Part shown: positions 54,288-64,000 of the stretch, in pieces
How positions within the stretch are numbered: position 1 is the stretch's first letter
How the letters are laid out: the number at the start of each line of letters is the position of its first letter
Assembly (NCBI GenBank): GCA_963693085.1
Contig: OY856410.1
Location: 1,391,910,863-1,391,974,862, forward strand
DNA length: 64,000 bases
Reading direction: 5' to 3'
From: Alisma plantago-aquatica
Taxonomy: Eukaryota > Streptophyta > Magnoliopsida > Alismatales > Alismataceae
The notes under the pieces: model-generated
Seen by the model: the letters and a program-made list of their open reading frames with translations, nothing else
Databases searched by the model: none
Told to the model about the DNA's origin: nothing
Position numbers and translations under genes: made by a program

Positions 54288-56400
54288 TTTTTTTTATATA
54301 AGTTTGATATATAGATGATAAATTCACATAAAACTGCTTGCTAATAGAATAGTAGACAATTGTCCCAATCATAGTCTTATAGAACCATGAGTGCCATAAG
54401 GAACTATGTGGTGAAAATCAAAGGTGATGCAATAGTAGTACAAAATGGGGGGAGGCATCCCTAAAATAGTAGGCCTCTCTAGATGATAGAACATGAAATA
54501 AATAAGAAAAGCACGCTTCAAATCGTTTGTCTCCGCTAGGATGTCCTCCATGATGAAAGTCCTCTCTCTGCAGCTTTTGCCTCTAAATATTTTTGGTGGA
54601 TTTTCATTCTCCTTGGTCGGCTCCATGTTGACTTGTGAGCATGCAATGATAAAATTGGTTATATGTTTCTTTGACCCATCCAATGAGTGTATGAATATTG
54701 TTTCTATGATTGTTGTATCTTTCATGATTTCTTTCTGTCCAGATCATATTATAGTAGCCAAAAGAGTATGAAGAGTGAAGTAACCATTTTATGGCTTAGA
54801 TATGTGAAACAAGTTTGCAATGTTGATATCTTGGGTGTTATGTGGATTATTGTATGTAAAGTAATACTCCTATTATGTGAGGAAATAGAACAGTGCATGA
54901 AGATATGTGTGTTGGTTTCTTCTTATGTGTGGCACAAGTGACATCTGGAAGGTCCTATGAATCTCCTTTTTTTCATATAATTTTTAGTAAGAATTTTATT
55001 GTATCAGATGAGCCATATAATGAGTTTGAATTTTTGGGGTCCGGAGATGTTTAGTTGGACATGAGTAACCACAATAAGAGAAGAAAATATGTGATGTTTT
55101 GGGAGTGTAGGTATTTTCCCAAATCCATGAAATATGACTTCTAGTATTTGTTTCAAGATGATAGTAAATGCCTGATATCGTCTCAGTAGGTAAGATGGTC
55201 AAAATGGTTCTCTTCAGTGTTTTCTTCTTTGACTGCCCAGAAGAGCCTGGGCTTTCACAGTGCTAATGTAGGATATTGTTTGTGGAATCTAGATATTGAT
55301 ATAGTGGTTTTGTATTACAAAGCCCTTTATACCATGGATCAATCCAAAATCTGACATGTTTGACTTTGTGTGGTGGAGTTTGAATACTGATTTGGATATA
55401 TATATATGTGTCAATTGATAGGATTCCAAAAGGGTGAAGATTTTTTATGTGTAATGGTCCACCGGGGATTTCTATTGCGGTGGTATTTCTTCATAATCTA
55501 TTCTTTCCAAATGCATTTTTTGTATGTTGCATAAAGATGCTATAATCTTGAAAATCAGACATAATGCATGTGTGTTGATGTTAAGTATGCTCCATCCTCC
55601 ATAGTGTTTTGGAGCACATATGCTTCAATAGTTAACCGGATGGATTTTGAATCGTGTATTGCTTCCAAAGAAAATCTCCTCTAATTCTATCAATAGTGTT
55701 GAGCATGTGGACCGGGAGTGGAATGCAGCTGAGATAGTAGGTGGTGTATGTGGTCAGTGAATTTTTAAGTAAAGTGAGTCTACCCCCTAGGTTTAGAAAA
55801 TTTGTTTTCCATGATGACAAGCAGTGATGTAGTTTGTTTATGATGGGTTTCTAGATAGTTTTTGGCATAAGGTGAGGTGAAACATGAAGCCTCAGTTACA
55901 TGAAGGGAAAAGTTTCTAAATTTCAGTTGAGAAGATCTTGGTATCGTTGAGTCAATTCATGGCTCATATGAGTGCATGTGATAGCTGATTGGTGGAGGTT
56001 GATTTTGAGACCACAAATGTATGAAAAATGTGTGATGTTTTCTATACAATCTATAGTATATGTGATAAGTCTATTTTGAGTGCCGAGTTTGATCGTGTTG
56101 GTAAGGACAGAAACCACAAGAATGAAGAGGTATGGCAATTGTGGGTTGCCTTGTCTGAGTCCATTGGAGTTCTAGAAATATCCAAATAGAGACCCATTTA
56201 TGATCATAGAGAATTTGCATGTCGATATGCACGTAGAAATCCATTAGATCCATCTTTGTGGGAATCCATAGCCATCGATGCTTTGGATGAAACAATTCAA
56301 TTGATGTAATCAAAGATTTTCTCAAAATCAAGTTTTGGGGCTAGAAGTGTTGTTTCTGTGACGTTTGAAAATAGTTTTTGTTGACCATAATGTACATATG
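54288..56400 (-). mobile_element. LINE B: minus-strand LINE ORF2 relic
   Basis: 3' part of a LINE related to LINE A. A T run at 54288-54296 fits its poly(A) tail in reverse. Minus-strand blocks in order: a NGLRQGNPQLPYLFILVVSVL region (56165-56100), thumb FSYICGLKINLHQSAI (56015-55970), SWKTNFLNLGGRLTLLKNSL (55817-55755), YYLSCIPLPVHMLNTIDRIR and FLWKQYT (55745-55655), and a zinc-binding region near 55200-54900 (TKHLRTPKIQTHYMAHLIQ; C..C, THIFMHC). The YADD box and the segment around it are missing between SVL and the thumb, so the RT core is deleted as well as shifted. Confidence 0.82.
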
Positions 56401-56764
56401 TTGCATTTTTTTGTTTTTGTTTTTTAGAGAGGTGCACTATTGTTGTTCAATAATTTCGTCTTAAGTATCATTTCATCTTCGTGCTGAGAGTTTTAACAAT
56501 AATCATGTAGAATGAGTTGATAAGTATGCTTGTATCTTCTAATTATGATGTGTCTCGCAGTATTGATTTTGAATCAGGAAGGTACCTATTTGAACTTGCG
56601 AAAAGGCAATTTCTCATTCGACTTCTACGAGTCAAGGAACACACTAAAAGGCATTGCTGCCGACGGGCATTATGGAAGCAGTTGGCCGGTACCACACGAG
56701 GTACAATAAAAATATCGTTGCTGTATAGGGTAGCAATTCCATCTTGCATGATGATATAGCCACT

Positions 56765-56766
<2 letters not shown>

Positions 56767-56818
<52 letters not shown>
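56767..56818. repeat. (AT)n microsatellite
   Basis: About 50 bp of uninterrupted AT, 64 bases downstream of the heparanase-like stop codon, probably in its 3' untranslated region or just past it. Confidence 0.95.
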
Positions 56819-56820
<2 letters not shown>

Positions 56821-56881
56821 GAATAGTAGAAAACACGTTTACATGAGAGCATTCGAAAAGGGAATGCATTTGAAAATGTGA

Positions 56882-57271
56882 TCAAGGACAAACTTGAGCT
56901 TCGAAGTTTGGGAAAACCAAAAATGCTATTGAGAGTGGTGCGATATTAATGGGCAAGTTGAGTGGAGAAAATATAGGTCTCATGGTTGGAATGTCACCAG
57001 TTTCTGTCAGTTCTAAGGGGATTCCATTGAGAAGCATGGTTTGACTTGTATGGTCCCCGTCCTTGGCAGTAAGATGATATTCTTCTCTCCTTGCAAAAGC
57101 AACCAAGGCTCTTCTTCCTACCCATGAAACAGCTTTTTTAAGTCCACGAATGAAAGCCCCACCCCGTTGAACACCACCACCATCAGCAAGAAGTACAGTC
57201 AAATCATTACGTACAGCTACACTGAATCCAGTTGAGTTGCTGAGGTTGATGAGAAGCAAAGCAATACCAGC
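56882..57271 (-). CDS. Heparanase-like protein (GH79), last exon
   Basis: Final exon of a plant heparanase-like gene. Plant members of GH79 are secreted or vacuolar beta-glucuronidases; this segment is the C-terminal beta-sandwich part, after the catalytic barrel, so no catalytic residue is here. About 129 residues, uninterrupted: AGIALLLINLSNSTGFSVAV, GLKKAVSWVGRRALVAFARR, EEYHLTAKDGDHTSQTMLLN, LELTETGDIPTMRPIF and PLSIAFLVFPNFEAQVCP before TGA (56884-56882). The exon start is placed at 57271 because a TTTGAATTGCAG acceptor (ending 57272) precedes the GCTGGTATTGC codons; the upstream ATG at 57286 lies in the intron side. No other exon is visible in the 6.7 kb upstream, which is full of transposons, so either the intron is long or the exon is stranded. 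Confidence 0.88.
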   Translation of the reverse strand, partial: AGIALLLINLSNSTGFSVAVRNDLTVLLADGGGVQRGGAFIRGLKKAVSWVGRRALVAFARREEYHLTAKDGDHTSQTMLLNGIPLELTETGDIPTMRPIFSPLNLPINIAPLSIAFLVFPNFEAQVCP

Positions 57272-57993
57272 CTGCAATTCAAACATAACAGTTAGAACGG
57301 ATTAAATAGAGAAGCTTCAACTTGCTAATTATAATTTCATTTCTGTGAATAGAATTGTGAAAAACCAGTCAATTTGTGATGAATACCAACAAATTTGTAT
57401 TACTTGTAATTTGGATCCTACCATAATCTTTCATACAAAGTGGTATTATTTTACAAGATGGACAACAGTTCTAAGAATTATTTTCATTCAAACTCCTGGT
57501 CATCTCCCTCTGGATGACATTTAAGGGTGTATGATTATAATCATGATAATGATGATGATGATATGAATAAACTGCATGTCTCACAGCTTAGTGATTTTCT
57601 TTTTGAAAAACACAATTATATAGATCCTCAGTTGGTGTACACAATTCATTTTGCTTCTCAGTCAGGTGGTTCCTTTCGTCATCTTAGTAAGGTGATTCCT
57701 TTTGTTGAACTGTGTCGTTAAATTTCCACATCCTTTAATCTTGGAATTGCTGACCCAAATCCTTTTTTGAAGCTCACCATAAGATCTGTATGATTGACTG
57801 ATGACACTAACAAAGCCATGTTCCTGCTACTTTGTCGGTGCAATTGGCTTTGTCAAAAATTTCTGCAAACATTCATGCTAGATCACGGTTGAATCACTAC
57901 AACGCAATTATAGCTGCAATAATGTCTAAAACCATAGTCGCAACATTATCCTGATAGCGTTGTCACAGCTAGTGTATATTCTTAGACACCATT
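57272..57993 (-). other. Putative intron of the heparanase-like gene, unassigned
   Basis: Follows from the splice acceptor at 57272. Contains short open frames (57527-57721, plus strand, with an Asp-rich start NHDNDDDD) but no recognised domain or repeat. Confidence 0.45.
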
Positions 57994-58506
57994 TGTTGAG
58001 TCGGCACAGCGGAAAGAACGATGAGCACCATCTATGTAGCTAGAAGAACAACAATCCATACAATCGGGATCTAGGTGGTTAGATTTAAATGACTTCACGG
58101 GAGGAGAAGAGAATTTCATATTGCAAGAAGAATACAAATGATAGATACTCTCAAACAAAGAACCCAAAAATCTAGAGAAGGTTACACCCAAAGAAGAGAA
58201 AGAACTCTTCGGTACAATTCAAGTAGCTTTAATACAATTCAATACAAGTAAATTCAATTCTAAAGGGTCTACTCATAGGCTTCATGCCATAGGACTTCAA
58301 TTATGAATAAACAATCCTAATAAGAGTCTAGAACACAATAGGAACTCAACTCGCATGTAGAAGAGAGTAGTCACCAACTCTAAATAGGAATCTTAATCCA
58401 ATCCAACTACCAACATGGATTAGACTCAAACCAAGGCAAGACTCAACTAGTACTGCTACACCATGTAGGTTATGATTAAGACTAGGAGTCTTTGAGGGAT
58501 AATAAA
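57994..58506 (-). repeat. 3' LTR of the minus-strand copia element
   Basis: Aligned with 61238-61620 over its first 390 bases (TTGAGTCGGCACAGCGGAAA; GAGAAGGTTACACCCAAAGA; ATAGGAACTCAA). Upper edge set by the polypurine tract AAGGTGGAGATT read on the minus strand at about 58507-58520. Confidence 0.85.
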
Positions 58507-58519
58507 TCTCCACCTTGAT

Positions 58520-59250
58520 TCGAAGTCAGCATCATGCAGAAACAAATATCAAACTTCTCCTTTGGCTCGTAAGGCACCACTGTCAGCTGTGAAGGCTAAC
58601 TAAGTCCATACAGGACCTAAACTTGGAAAGTGGTAATGACATTGCCATCATATCAGCGGGATTATCTTTATTGGCGATTGTTTTATCAACGGGAAGCTTG
58701 ACGAGCTCCCAAATCTGATTCTTATGAAGAGATCACATCTCTTCATTCATAAAGCAACGCACACAGCAGAATTTGGAGAGGTCACAACTGTTGTATAAGT
58801 AGATGGATCATCAACATCACTGGTCTCCTCGGCATTGACTAAAGCATCAACAGTAATGTAATCTGAATGTCTTACTGGTGGCCTAATCTGTCCTCTCTCT
58901 CTTCCAAGAGCAACACTATAAGGTTATACATTAGGTACCTCGTCTTCAACATTATATGAGGTATCTTGACGAATTGCAATAGGAGGTGTCAAACTGTCAT
59001 GTAGTGATGATGACACATCATCAATCTCTAGCTCCACCTACTTGGTGATACTAGGAGAAGGGCATGTATTAGAAGTAGTACCAGAATCATTTTTCTTCAA
59101 GACCATAGAACACTCAATAGAGGTAACATTCCTTTCAAATAGGAGTTTTGGAGACTTAGGGTTAGGACACCAGTATCCAAACCTTTTACACCTTCAGCAT
59201 AACCTAGAAAAATATATTCCTTAGCCTGAGAGTCAAAGTTTCCGTCATTG
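58520..59250 (-). pseudogene. copia polyprotein: integrase end fused to polyprotein terminus
   Basis: Minus-strand reading gives LGYAEGVKG (59215-59190), a IRPPVRHSDYITVDALVN block (58890-58840), WELVKLPVDKTIANK (58715-58675) and, without a break in frame, DNPADMMAMSLPLSKFRSC (58668-58610), which is the very end of copia polyproteins (normally after RNase H). The RT start motif WELVxLP is thus joined directly to the polyprotein end. The deletion point is near 58669-58674. Confidence 0.8.
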
Positions 59251-59299
59251 GAGTAAACATAAGCATGACAACCAAAAATACAGAGATTAGAGTAGTTCC

Positions 59300-59770
59300 C
59301 AAGATGACCAGATCAAACTTCTTCAAGAGTTTTGAAACCGATCAGAGTAGATGGAGAGCAGTTAAAATGTAGGCGACTGTAGAAATAGCTTTAGCCCAAA
59401 AATCCCTCCCATGTCCAACATGAATCAACATATATCTCGCTCGCTCCAAAGTGTTCTATTCATATGCTTTGCAACACTATTTTTTTGTGATGCATATCTA
59501 ACAGTGTGATGTTTGGTAATGTCTTCAGATTGGTACAAATTTGTGAACTTAAATGAGCAAAACTCTAAATCATTATCACTCCGTAATGTCTTGATGCACT
59601 TTGAGGTTTGCTTTTCAATCAAAGTTGTCAATTTCTTAAACTGCTCAGAAACTTTAGACTTGTACTTCAAGAAGAAGACTCAAGACTTTCTTTGAAAAGT
59701 CATCAATGAAAGTGATCATTTATCTAGCACCACTTTTGGACAAAACTTGAGAGGGACCCTCAATATCAAA
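59300..59770 (-). pseudogene. copia integrase relic, minus strand
   Basis: Blocks: HFDIEGPSQVLSKSGAR and MITFIDDFSKK (59775-59690), VSEQFKKLTTLIEKQTSKCI (59655-59595), KTLRSDNDLEFCSFKF (59595-59550; second catalytic Asp kept in SDN) and NSVAKHMNRTL (59480-59445), where the catalytic Glu of GVAERxNRT is Lys. A shift lies between the first two blocks. Confidence 0.85.
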
Positions 59771-60042
59771 ATGAATGTAGTCAACAACACCCTTTGTAAC
59801 ATGAATTGTCGTAAAGAAACTATCTTTTGTTTTTCATTATGCAATTTTTGCAAAAATCTAACTTTTGAGTAGTTCTTTTTCTTAAGATAGAAAGACCTTT
59901 CTAGCTCATGAGTCCAAATCTCATATGTCGAAGTTTGATGGTATCCAGATCAGAAGTGGATGAAGAAAAAGAGACAGCAGATGCCCAATGACAGTTTCAC
60001 CAATAAGTGAGAATAGATTTCCAATCTGTCTTTAACCCTTGA

Positions 60043-60372
60043 TCACAACAATTTCATCTTTGAAACGGACATGACTCCATCTCTTGTAGCATGCGGATAA
60101 CATTTTTCTTTAAGTGTGCCTAGAGAGATGAGTTCATTAGCAACACCTCGAACATAATGGACACTAGAGACGATTTTAATAACAACATCAAACATCTTGA
60201 TGCAGATAGATCCAATTTTAATAGTCTTGCATGTAGAATTATTTTTCATAATGACAAGTCGACCTTCAACTGCACTACATGTAGAGAAACAATCCCTTCT
60301 AAGACACATGTGATAGGAACAAACAGAGTCAAGAATCCATAAATTATGATATCTTAAAATAGAGGATGCCAT
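60043..60372 (-). pseudogene. copia protease relic, minus strand
   Basis: LWILDSVCSYHMCLRRDCFS near the N-terminus: the LDSGCSxH active site with Gly changed to Val. GRLVIMKNNSTCKTIKIGSI, VHYVRGVANELISLGTL and YPHATRDG complete the copia protease pattern. An open stretch of 109 codons. Confidence 0.85.
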
Positions 60373-60399
60373 GAGAACAAAATCATTGACTTCTTATGC

Positions 60400-61222
60400 G
60401 ACATTGGCACCATCAGGTTGTTCTTGAAGATCTTCATTTTCACGTTTCTGCTTCTTTTGTAACTTGTAGCATTCTTCAATTATGTGTCCCTTCTTATTAT
60501 GGTATTTGCATGACTTGTTGTTTGTAGCCTTGTTCTTAGAACTATGTATTTTTTGTTCTTGTCTTTTTATTTTGATCGACTCGTTATCGTGAGAGCCTTT
60601 GTTTGGCAGCCAATAGAAGAAACAATCAATTTCTTCTCCACTAAAGATTTAGACAAGAGAGAAGACGTTACTTCTTCTAGCTTGATGGAGTCTTTTTCAT
60701 AGATTACAATATTACGAAATTGCTTGTAAGAAAGGGGAAGAGAGCATAAACTAATCAAGGCTAGATCTCATATGCTTGTTTGATGTCAGTATTTTCTAAA
60801 TCTATAGTAATAGAGTTGAACTCATCAATATGAGAGATTCCCACAAGTCTACATGGTCTTCTCTTTAACAACTTCACCAAGAACCATCGTTGAAAGTGAC
60901 AATTGGAAGGGCAGATAGGACTTTTCCTATGCAAGGGCAGGCTGGAGGTAGGATGATGATTCTTTCCGGTAAGTGGATCTGATTCTCTCTGGTAAGCGGA
61001 TAAGTGTTGCTTGATGTCGTAGTTGGAGTTTCAGACTTGTCGGATTCGGGTCCCCATCTCTTGCTTCTGCTCAGCAGTCAAGTTATATTTTACACTCCTA
61101 GCAGCGCTTGAGCCCCTTGTTGCACTAATACGCTTCTCATCTTGATACGTCATTATTCGAAGTTGTTTGTGCACCCAAACTTCTTGATGTGATACTTGTT
61201 TGACATTGTTCTTGATCACCAA
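60400..61222 (-). pseudogene. copia gag relic, minus strand
   Basis: CKYHNKKGHIIEECYKLQKK (60515-60450): a CCHC knuckle with its second Cys changed to His. SLCSLPLSYKQFRNIVIYEK and IKLEEVTSSLLSKSL (60752-60640) are the LPxSYxxFxxxxxY and L..V...L.. capsid blocks. The N-terminal part near 61222-61030 is broken. Confidence 0.8.
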
Positions 61223-61237
61223 GCTCCGATATCGATT
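61220..61237 (-). promoter_or_regulatory. Primer binding site of the minus-strand copia element
   Basis: On the minus strand the LTR end ...CAACA is followed by AATCGATATCGGAGCTTGG; TATCGGAGC corresponds to TATCAGAGC of the initiator-Met site with one change. It fixes orientation and the LTR edge. Confidence 0.7.
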
Positions 61238-61620
61238 TGTTGAGCCGGCACAACGAAAAGAACAACGAGCACCACGTACACAGCTAAAAGAAGAACAAAA
61301 ATCCGCACAGATAATGAACTTGGGTTTTACGTCGGTCTAAATGACCTACTCCACGGGAAGAGGAGAATTTCACTATTGCAAGAAGAATATAAAAGAGATA
61401 ATCTCAAAGAGAGAACTCAAAAACCTTGAGAAGGTTACACCTAAAGAAGAGAAAGAACTCTTCAGTACAATTCAATACTTTGGTACATTTCCGTACAAGA
61501 AAACTCCATTCCCAAGGGCCCTATTTACAGGCTCCATCTCATAAAGCTTCAACTAGGAATAGACAATCTTCATAGCAGTCAAGAACATAATAGGAACTCA
61601 AGTTGCAAGTAGAAAGAGTC
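61238..61620 (-). repeat. 5' LTR of the minus-strand copia element, truncated
   Basis: See the 3' LTR. Homology stops near 61620 and unrelated sequence with a plus-strand copia RT relic follows. Confidence 0.82.
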
Positions 61621-62039
61621 GTCTTCCTCATTGTAATTGGACTTGTTGCATGGTTGCATGTCCTATACTCTGTGCAGTAGCCTACATTGATGAAGTAGTA
61701 TCAATAGTCAGTGTAGACGCAAGTAGGCATCACCAAGTGACTTTCCCAAGAGATTGATATTTCTACTCATGCGTGATTTGAGTCACAACATGGGGAGGCA
61801 TTGTCGACCATGTTGCAAGTGGGTAAGGTTGTGAGCGTCATGGCGATGGATCCAAAGAGGCCACAATGATATATAGTGAGTATTGTTGTATCATCCTAGC
61901 TGACCTGAAACTTTTACATCAAATCATAAAACTTGTGAGTGTATTCTTCAACCGAATCAGTTCCCTTCTCTAATGTGATGGCTTCTATTAGGGTCTTTTC
62001 CATTAAGTACCTTCTCGATAGCATTGCGAACAAGTTAAA
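61621..62039. other. Unassigned stretch
   Basis: No feature recognised between the truncated LTR and the RT relic; probably part of the same older plus-strand copia relic. Confidence 0.4.
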
Positions 62040-62872
62040 TTTTACCTTGTTTCTAAAGGATATACACAAGAATTCGGTACAAACTACAATGAGGCATTAT
62101 TGATTAAACTCTTGTATGTATTCTTCACGAAGTGACAGGTAACAAAGGCTAGTAATCGCATCAACCGAATGGAACAAATGCCTTCTTGTATGGAAACCAT
62201 GAAGATATTGTATACAAAGAGAATTCCTTGTTATGCTTCTCAAGGGAAGTGTGGATTGAATGCATGCAAGCTCCACAAGCTATTTTGGACTCAAACAGAG
62301 TCCACATGGCCAATTATATAAATGATCCCAAATTTTATGTGATTGTGGCTTCTTTAGATCCTAGTGTGATCATTTTGTATTGATTTAGAACACTTTAGTA
62401 GGAATAGTCACATTGATTGTGTATGTTGGTGTCAATATCTTATTCGGCAGTGATAACGTGAGAATTGCAAAACAAAATCTCATTTGCTACTTTGTTACAA
62501 AAGATTAGGCAAACTTTGATATATCCTTAGAATTGAGGTACCCCATACCAAAAACTAAATTTCTCCATGCCATAAGAAGTACACTCTTGAATTTTTTAAG
62601 AGAAAATGGCAGCTTGGTTGTCAAATTGTTCTTTCTCCTACGCATCAGTCACCTGGTCAATAATACTACTTCCATCCCTCTCGAGGGAAAGAGATATAAA
62701 AGGTTGGTTGGGAAGTTGTTATATCTTACAATCATCATACCTAATATTTCTTATGTTGTCGGAATGTCCAATCAGTTCATAGAATTCCTAGGCAATATTA
62801 GTGAGATGTTGTGTCATGTAATATGGTATCCAAAACAGGCTCTTGGCAAAGGGTTGCATTACCAGCAAAATG
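62040..62872 (+). pseudogene. Ty1/copia RT relic, plus strand
   Basis: Shift-tolerant reading gives NAFLYGNHEDIVYK (62178-62220), an ACKLHK...FGLKQSP-like segment (62255-62310), KYTLEFFKRENGSLGCQIV (62578-62630) and KRYKRLVGKLLYLTIIIPNI followed by SYVVGMSNQF (62692-62780), all from the RT and connection region of copia. The YVDD part near 62370-62460 is unreadable. It is cut at 62872 by the next LTR. Confidence 0.8.
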
Positions 62873-64000
62873 TGTTGGTTTGTATGCCCAGAGAGTCAGT
62901 CATATGATGTTTGTGATGGCATATCTTGTAAAAGATTTAATTATAAAGGCAATCTTCTGATTTATTTTGCTTTATTCAGTTATGAGATAATGATGAAACA
63001 TAATGAATGTCTAAAGAATGACATTACTCAATGTCGTATGTCTTTGAGTTGATAACCTAAAAAATGAGATCATGTGGATGTTAAGAGTATGTGTACATTC
63101 TTGTCATGTCCCTAGTCGGATGCTATTGTAAAAGGCTGATAGACAACAATAACGCATAAGACTAGAGTGTGTGTTGGTTGATGATAATATCTCACCGGTC
63201 ATGATATGTGATATCAAACCAAATACATAGATATTTGTTAGAGAATAGTGTATCTCACAGACCCACCTTGAGAGTGACACATGGAAACCATAATTGGTAG
63301 TCAGATTCATCTCTCGTTAAGATGGTGGTGATTGTGGCTCTTAGACCTGAAATCACTACACTCATCACATATCGTTCCCGATGTACTTTAACATCATCCA
63401 CCATGACTTTGAATAAGGGTTACCATGAAGGTGGTGCTCGGGTACATTGTGAAACATGAGGATGATAGTGAGTGATGTAGATGGGATTTGTCCTCATACA
63501 TGAGTTTGATATTATAGTCACTTGATAAGTGAGATTGAGAAAAACATGTGCATATACATGTGAATCAATATATGATATTGAGGTCACATATATCTTAGAC
63601 AGTCTGCTCTGGTTCAAGGATCGTGGATTGAACGTTGAGAGGATGACGATTTCATGCCTCGAGTTCAATCTGGACATCAGTGACAAAGGAATTATACAAT
63701 TACTGCAACACCAATTACAGGTTGTAGGTTGAAGTTGTTCTCCAACTTTTCAGAGTTACTTGGGTAGCAACGATGTGTTGTTAGATACCGTTCATTGCTT
63801 GTGATGTCATAAATTAGTTATGGACATTCATTACAAACGTAAGTTGGAACTTATAGCGTCACACACATAGGGTACATTTAGAATAGGAGTTTATTCATGA
63901 ATTGAGGTTTAAACTTGATTACTAAAAAGTTAGGTATTCAATTTAAACAACATTGGTTGAATATTTGATTGATTGGACTGTGAACGATCGGTTTAAGTGT
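62873..64000 (+). repeat. LTR of the 4145-30224 copia family, running off the window
   Basis: Starts TGTTGGTTTGTATGCCCAGA and aligns with the LTRs at 4145 and 23320; it provides the uninterrupted version of the sites where E1 (near 63606) and LINE C (near 63625) inserted in the other copies. About 1.13 of the expected 1.85 kb lies in the window. Whether it is a solo LTR or the start of an element cannot be told. Confidence 0.88.

Larger units (their letters stand above)
57994..61620 (-). mobile_element. Minus-strand Ty1/copia element lacking RT/RNase H
   Basis: LTR pair in minus orientation: 3' LTR 57994-58506 and 5' LTR 61238-61620 (the latter shorter by roughly 120 bp at its outer end). 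Both have the inner or outer edge TGTTGAG(T/C)CGGCACA on the plus strand. Internal order on the minus strand is gag (61220-60400), protease (60370-60050), integrase (about 59760-59200) and a polyprotein end (58670-58540); RT and RNase H are absent. All frames are damaged. Confidence 0.88.

Noticed and set aside
57527..57721. Another heparanase exon or gag gene in the spacer upstream of the GH79 exon
   Set aside because: Plus-strand Asp-rich frame with no GH79 similarity in either orientation and no splice signals that link to the exon.

Overview
This is a nuclear fragment of a repeat-rich plant genome. It is AT-rich and holds almost nothing but transposable elements: Athila-type Ty3/gypsy, Ty1/copia, L1-type LINEs, a Cassandra element with a 5S rRNA-derived LTR, hAT-like MITEs and two families of LTR elements with giant LTRs. 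All LTR elements whose primer site is visible use the plant initiator-Met tRNA. The only host gene sequence I recognise is one exon of a heparanase-like (GH79) gene near 57 kb, whose protein segment is typical of flowering plants. The species cannot be named from this.

Layout. 1-2110: decayed Athila-type pol, plus strand. 4145-30224: an old Ty1/copia element (LTRs about 1.85 kb) opened by later insertions: a giant-LTR element (E1, 4879-16239, target duplication AGTTT) in its 5' LTR, a hAT-like MITE in its leader, and a Cassandra element (23455-25180, itself carrying a MITE-like insert) plus a 5'-truncated LINE (25803-29148) in its 3' LTR. 30230-31240: LINE ORF1 relic, minus strand. 31602-41404: a structurally complete giant-LTR element (E2) with two 3611-bp LTRs, target duplication GTTAC, primer site and polypurine tract, but no coding capacity. 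41430-53100: a minus-strand LINE (LINE A) split by a minus-strand solo LTR of the E1 family (45833-50814). 54288-56400: a second minus-strand LINE (LINE B). 56882-57271: last exon of the heparanase-like gene, minus strand. 57994-61620: minus-strand Ty1/copia element lacking RT and RNase H. 62040-62872: copia RT relic cut by another LTR (62873 to the window end) of the 4145-30224 copia family.

How the parts relate. E1 and E2 encode no gag or pol and must have moved with proteins supplied by an autonomous Ty3/gypsy relative. Both keep only cis signals: LTRs, primer site, a leader hairpin with a self-complementary TGGCCA loop, and the pre-LTR motif TTTCGAGGACGAA. The hairpin has the architecture of a retroviral dimer-initiation loop and is the best candidate here for an undescribed functional element. 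The LTRs of E1, E2 and the copia family each also hold clusters of family-specific short palindromes, several with paired changes in both arms that preserve symmetry.

Every coding region except the heparanase exon is broken. Boundaries supported by terminal dinucleotides, target duplications and LTR pairs are exact; boundaries of relics are approximate.
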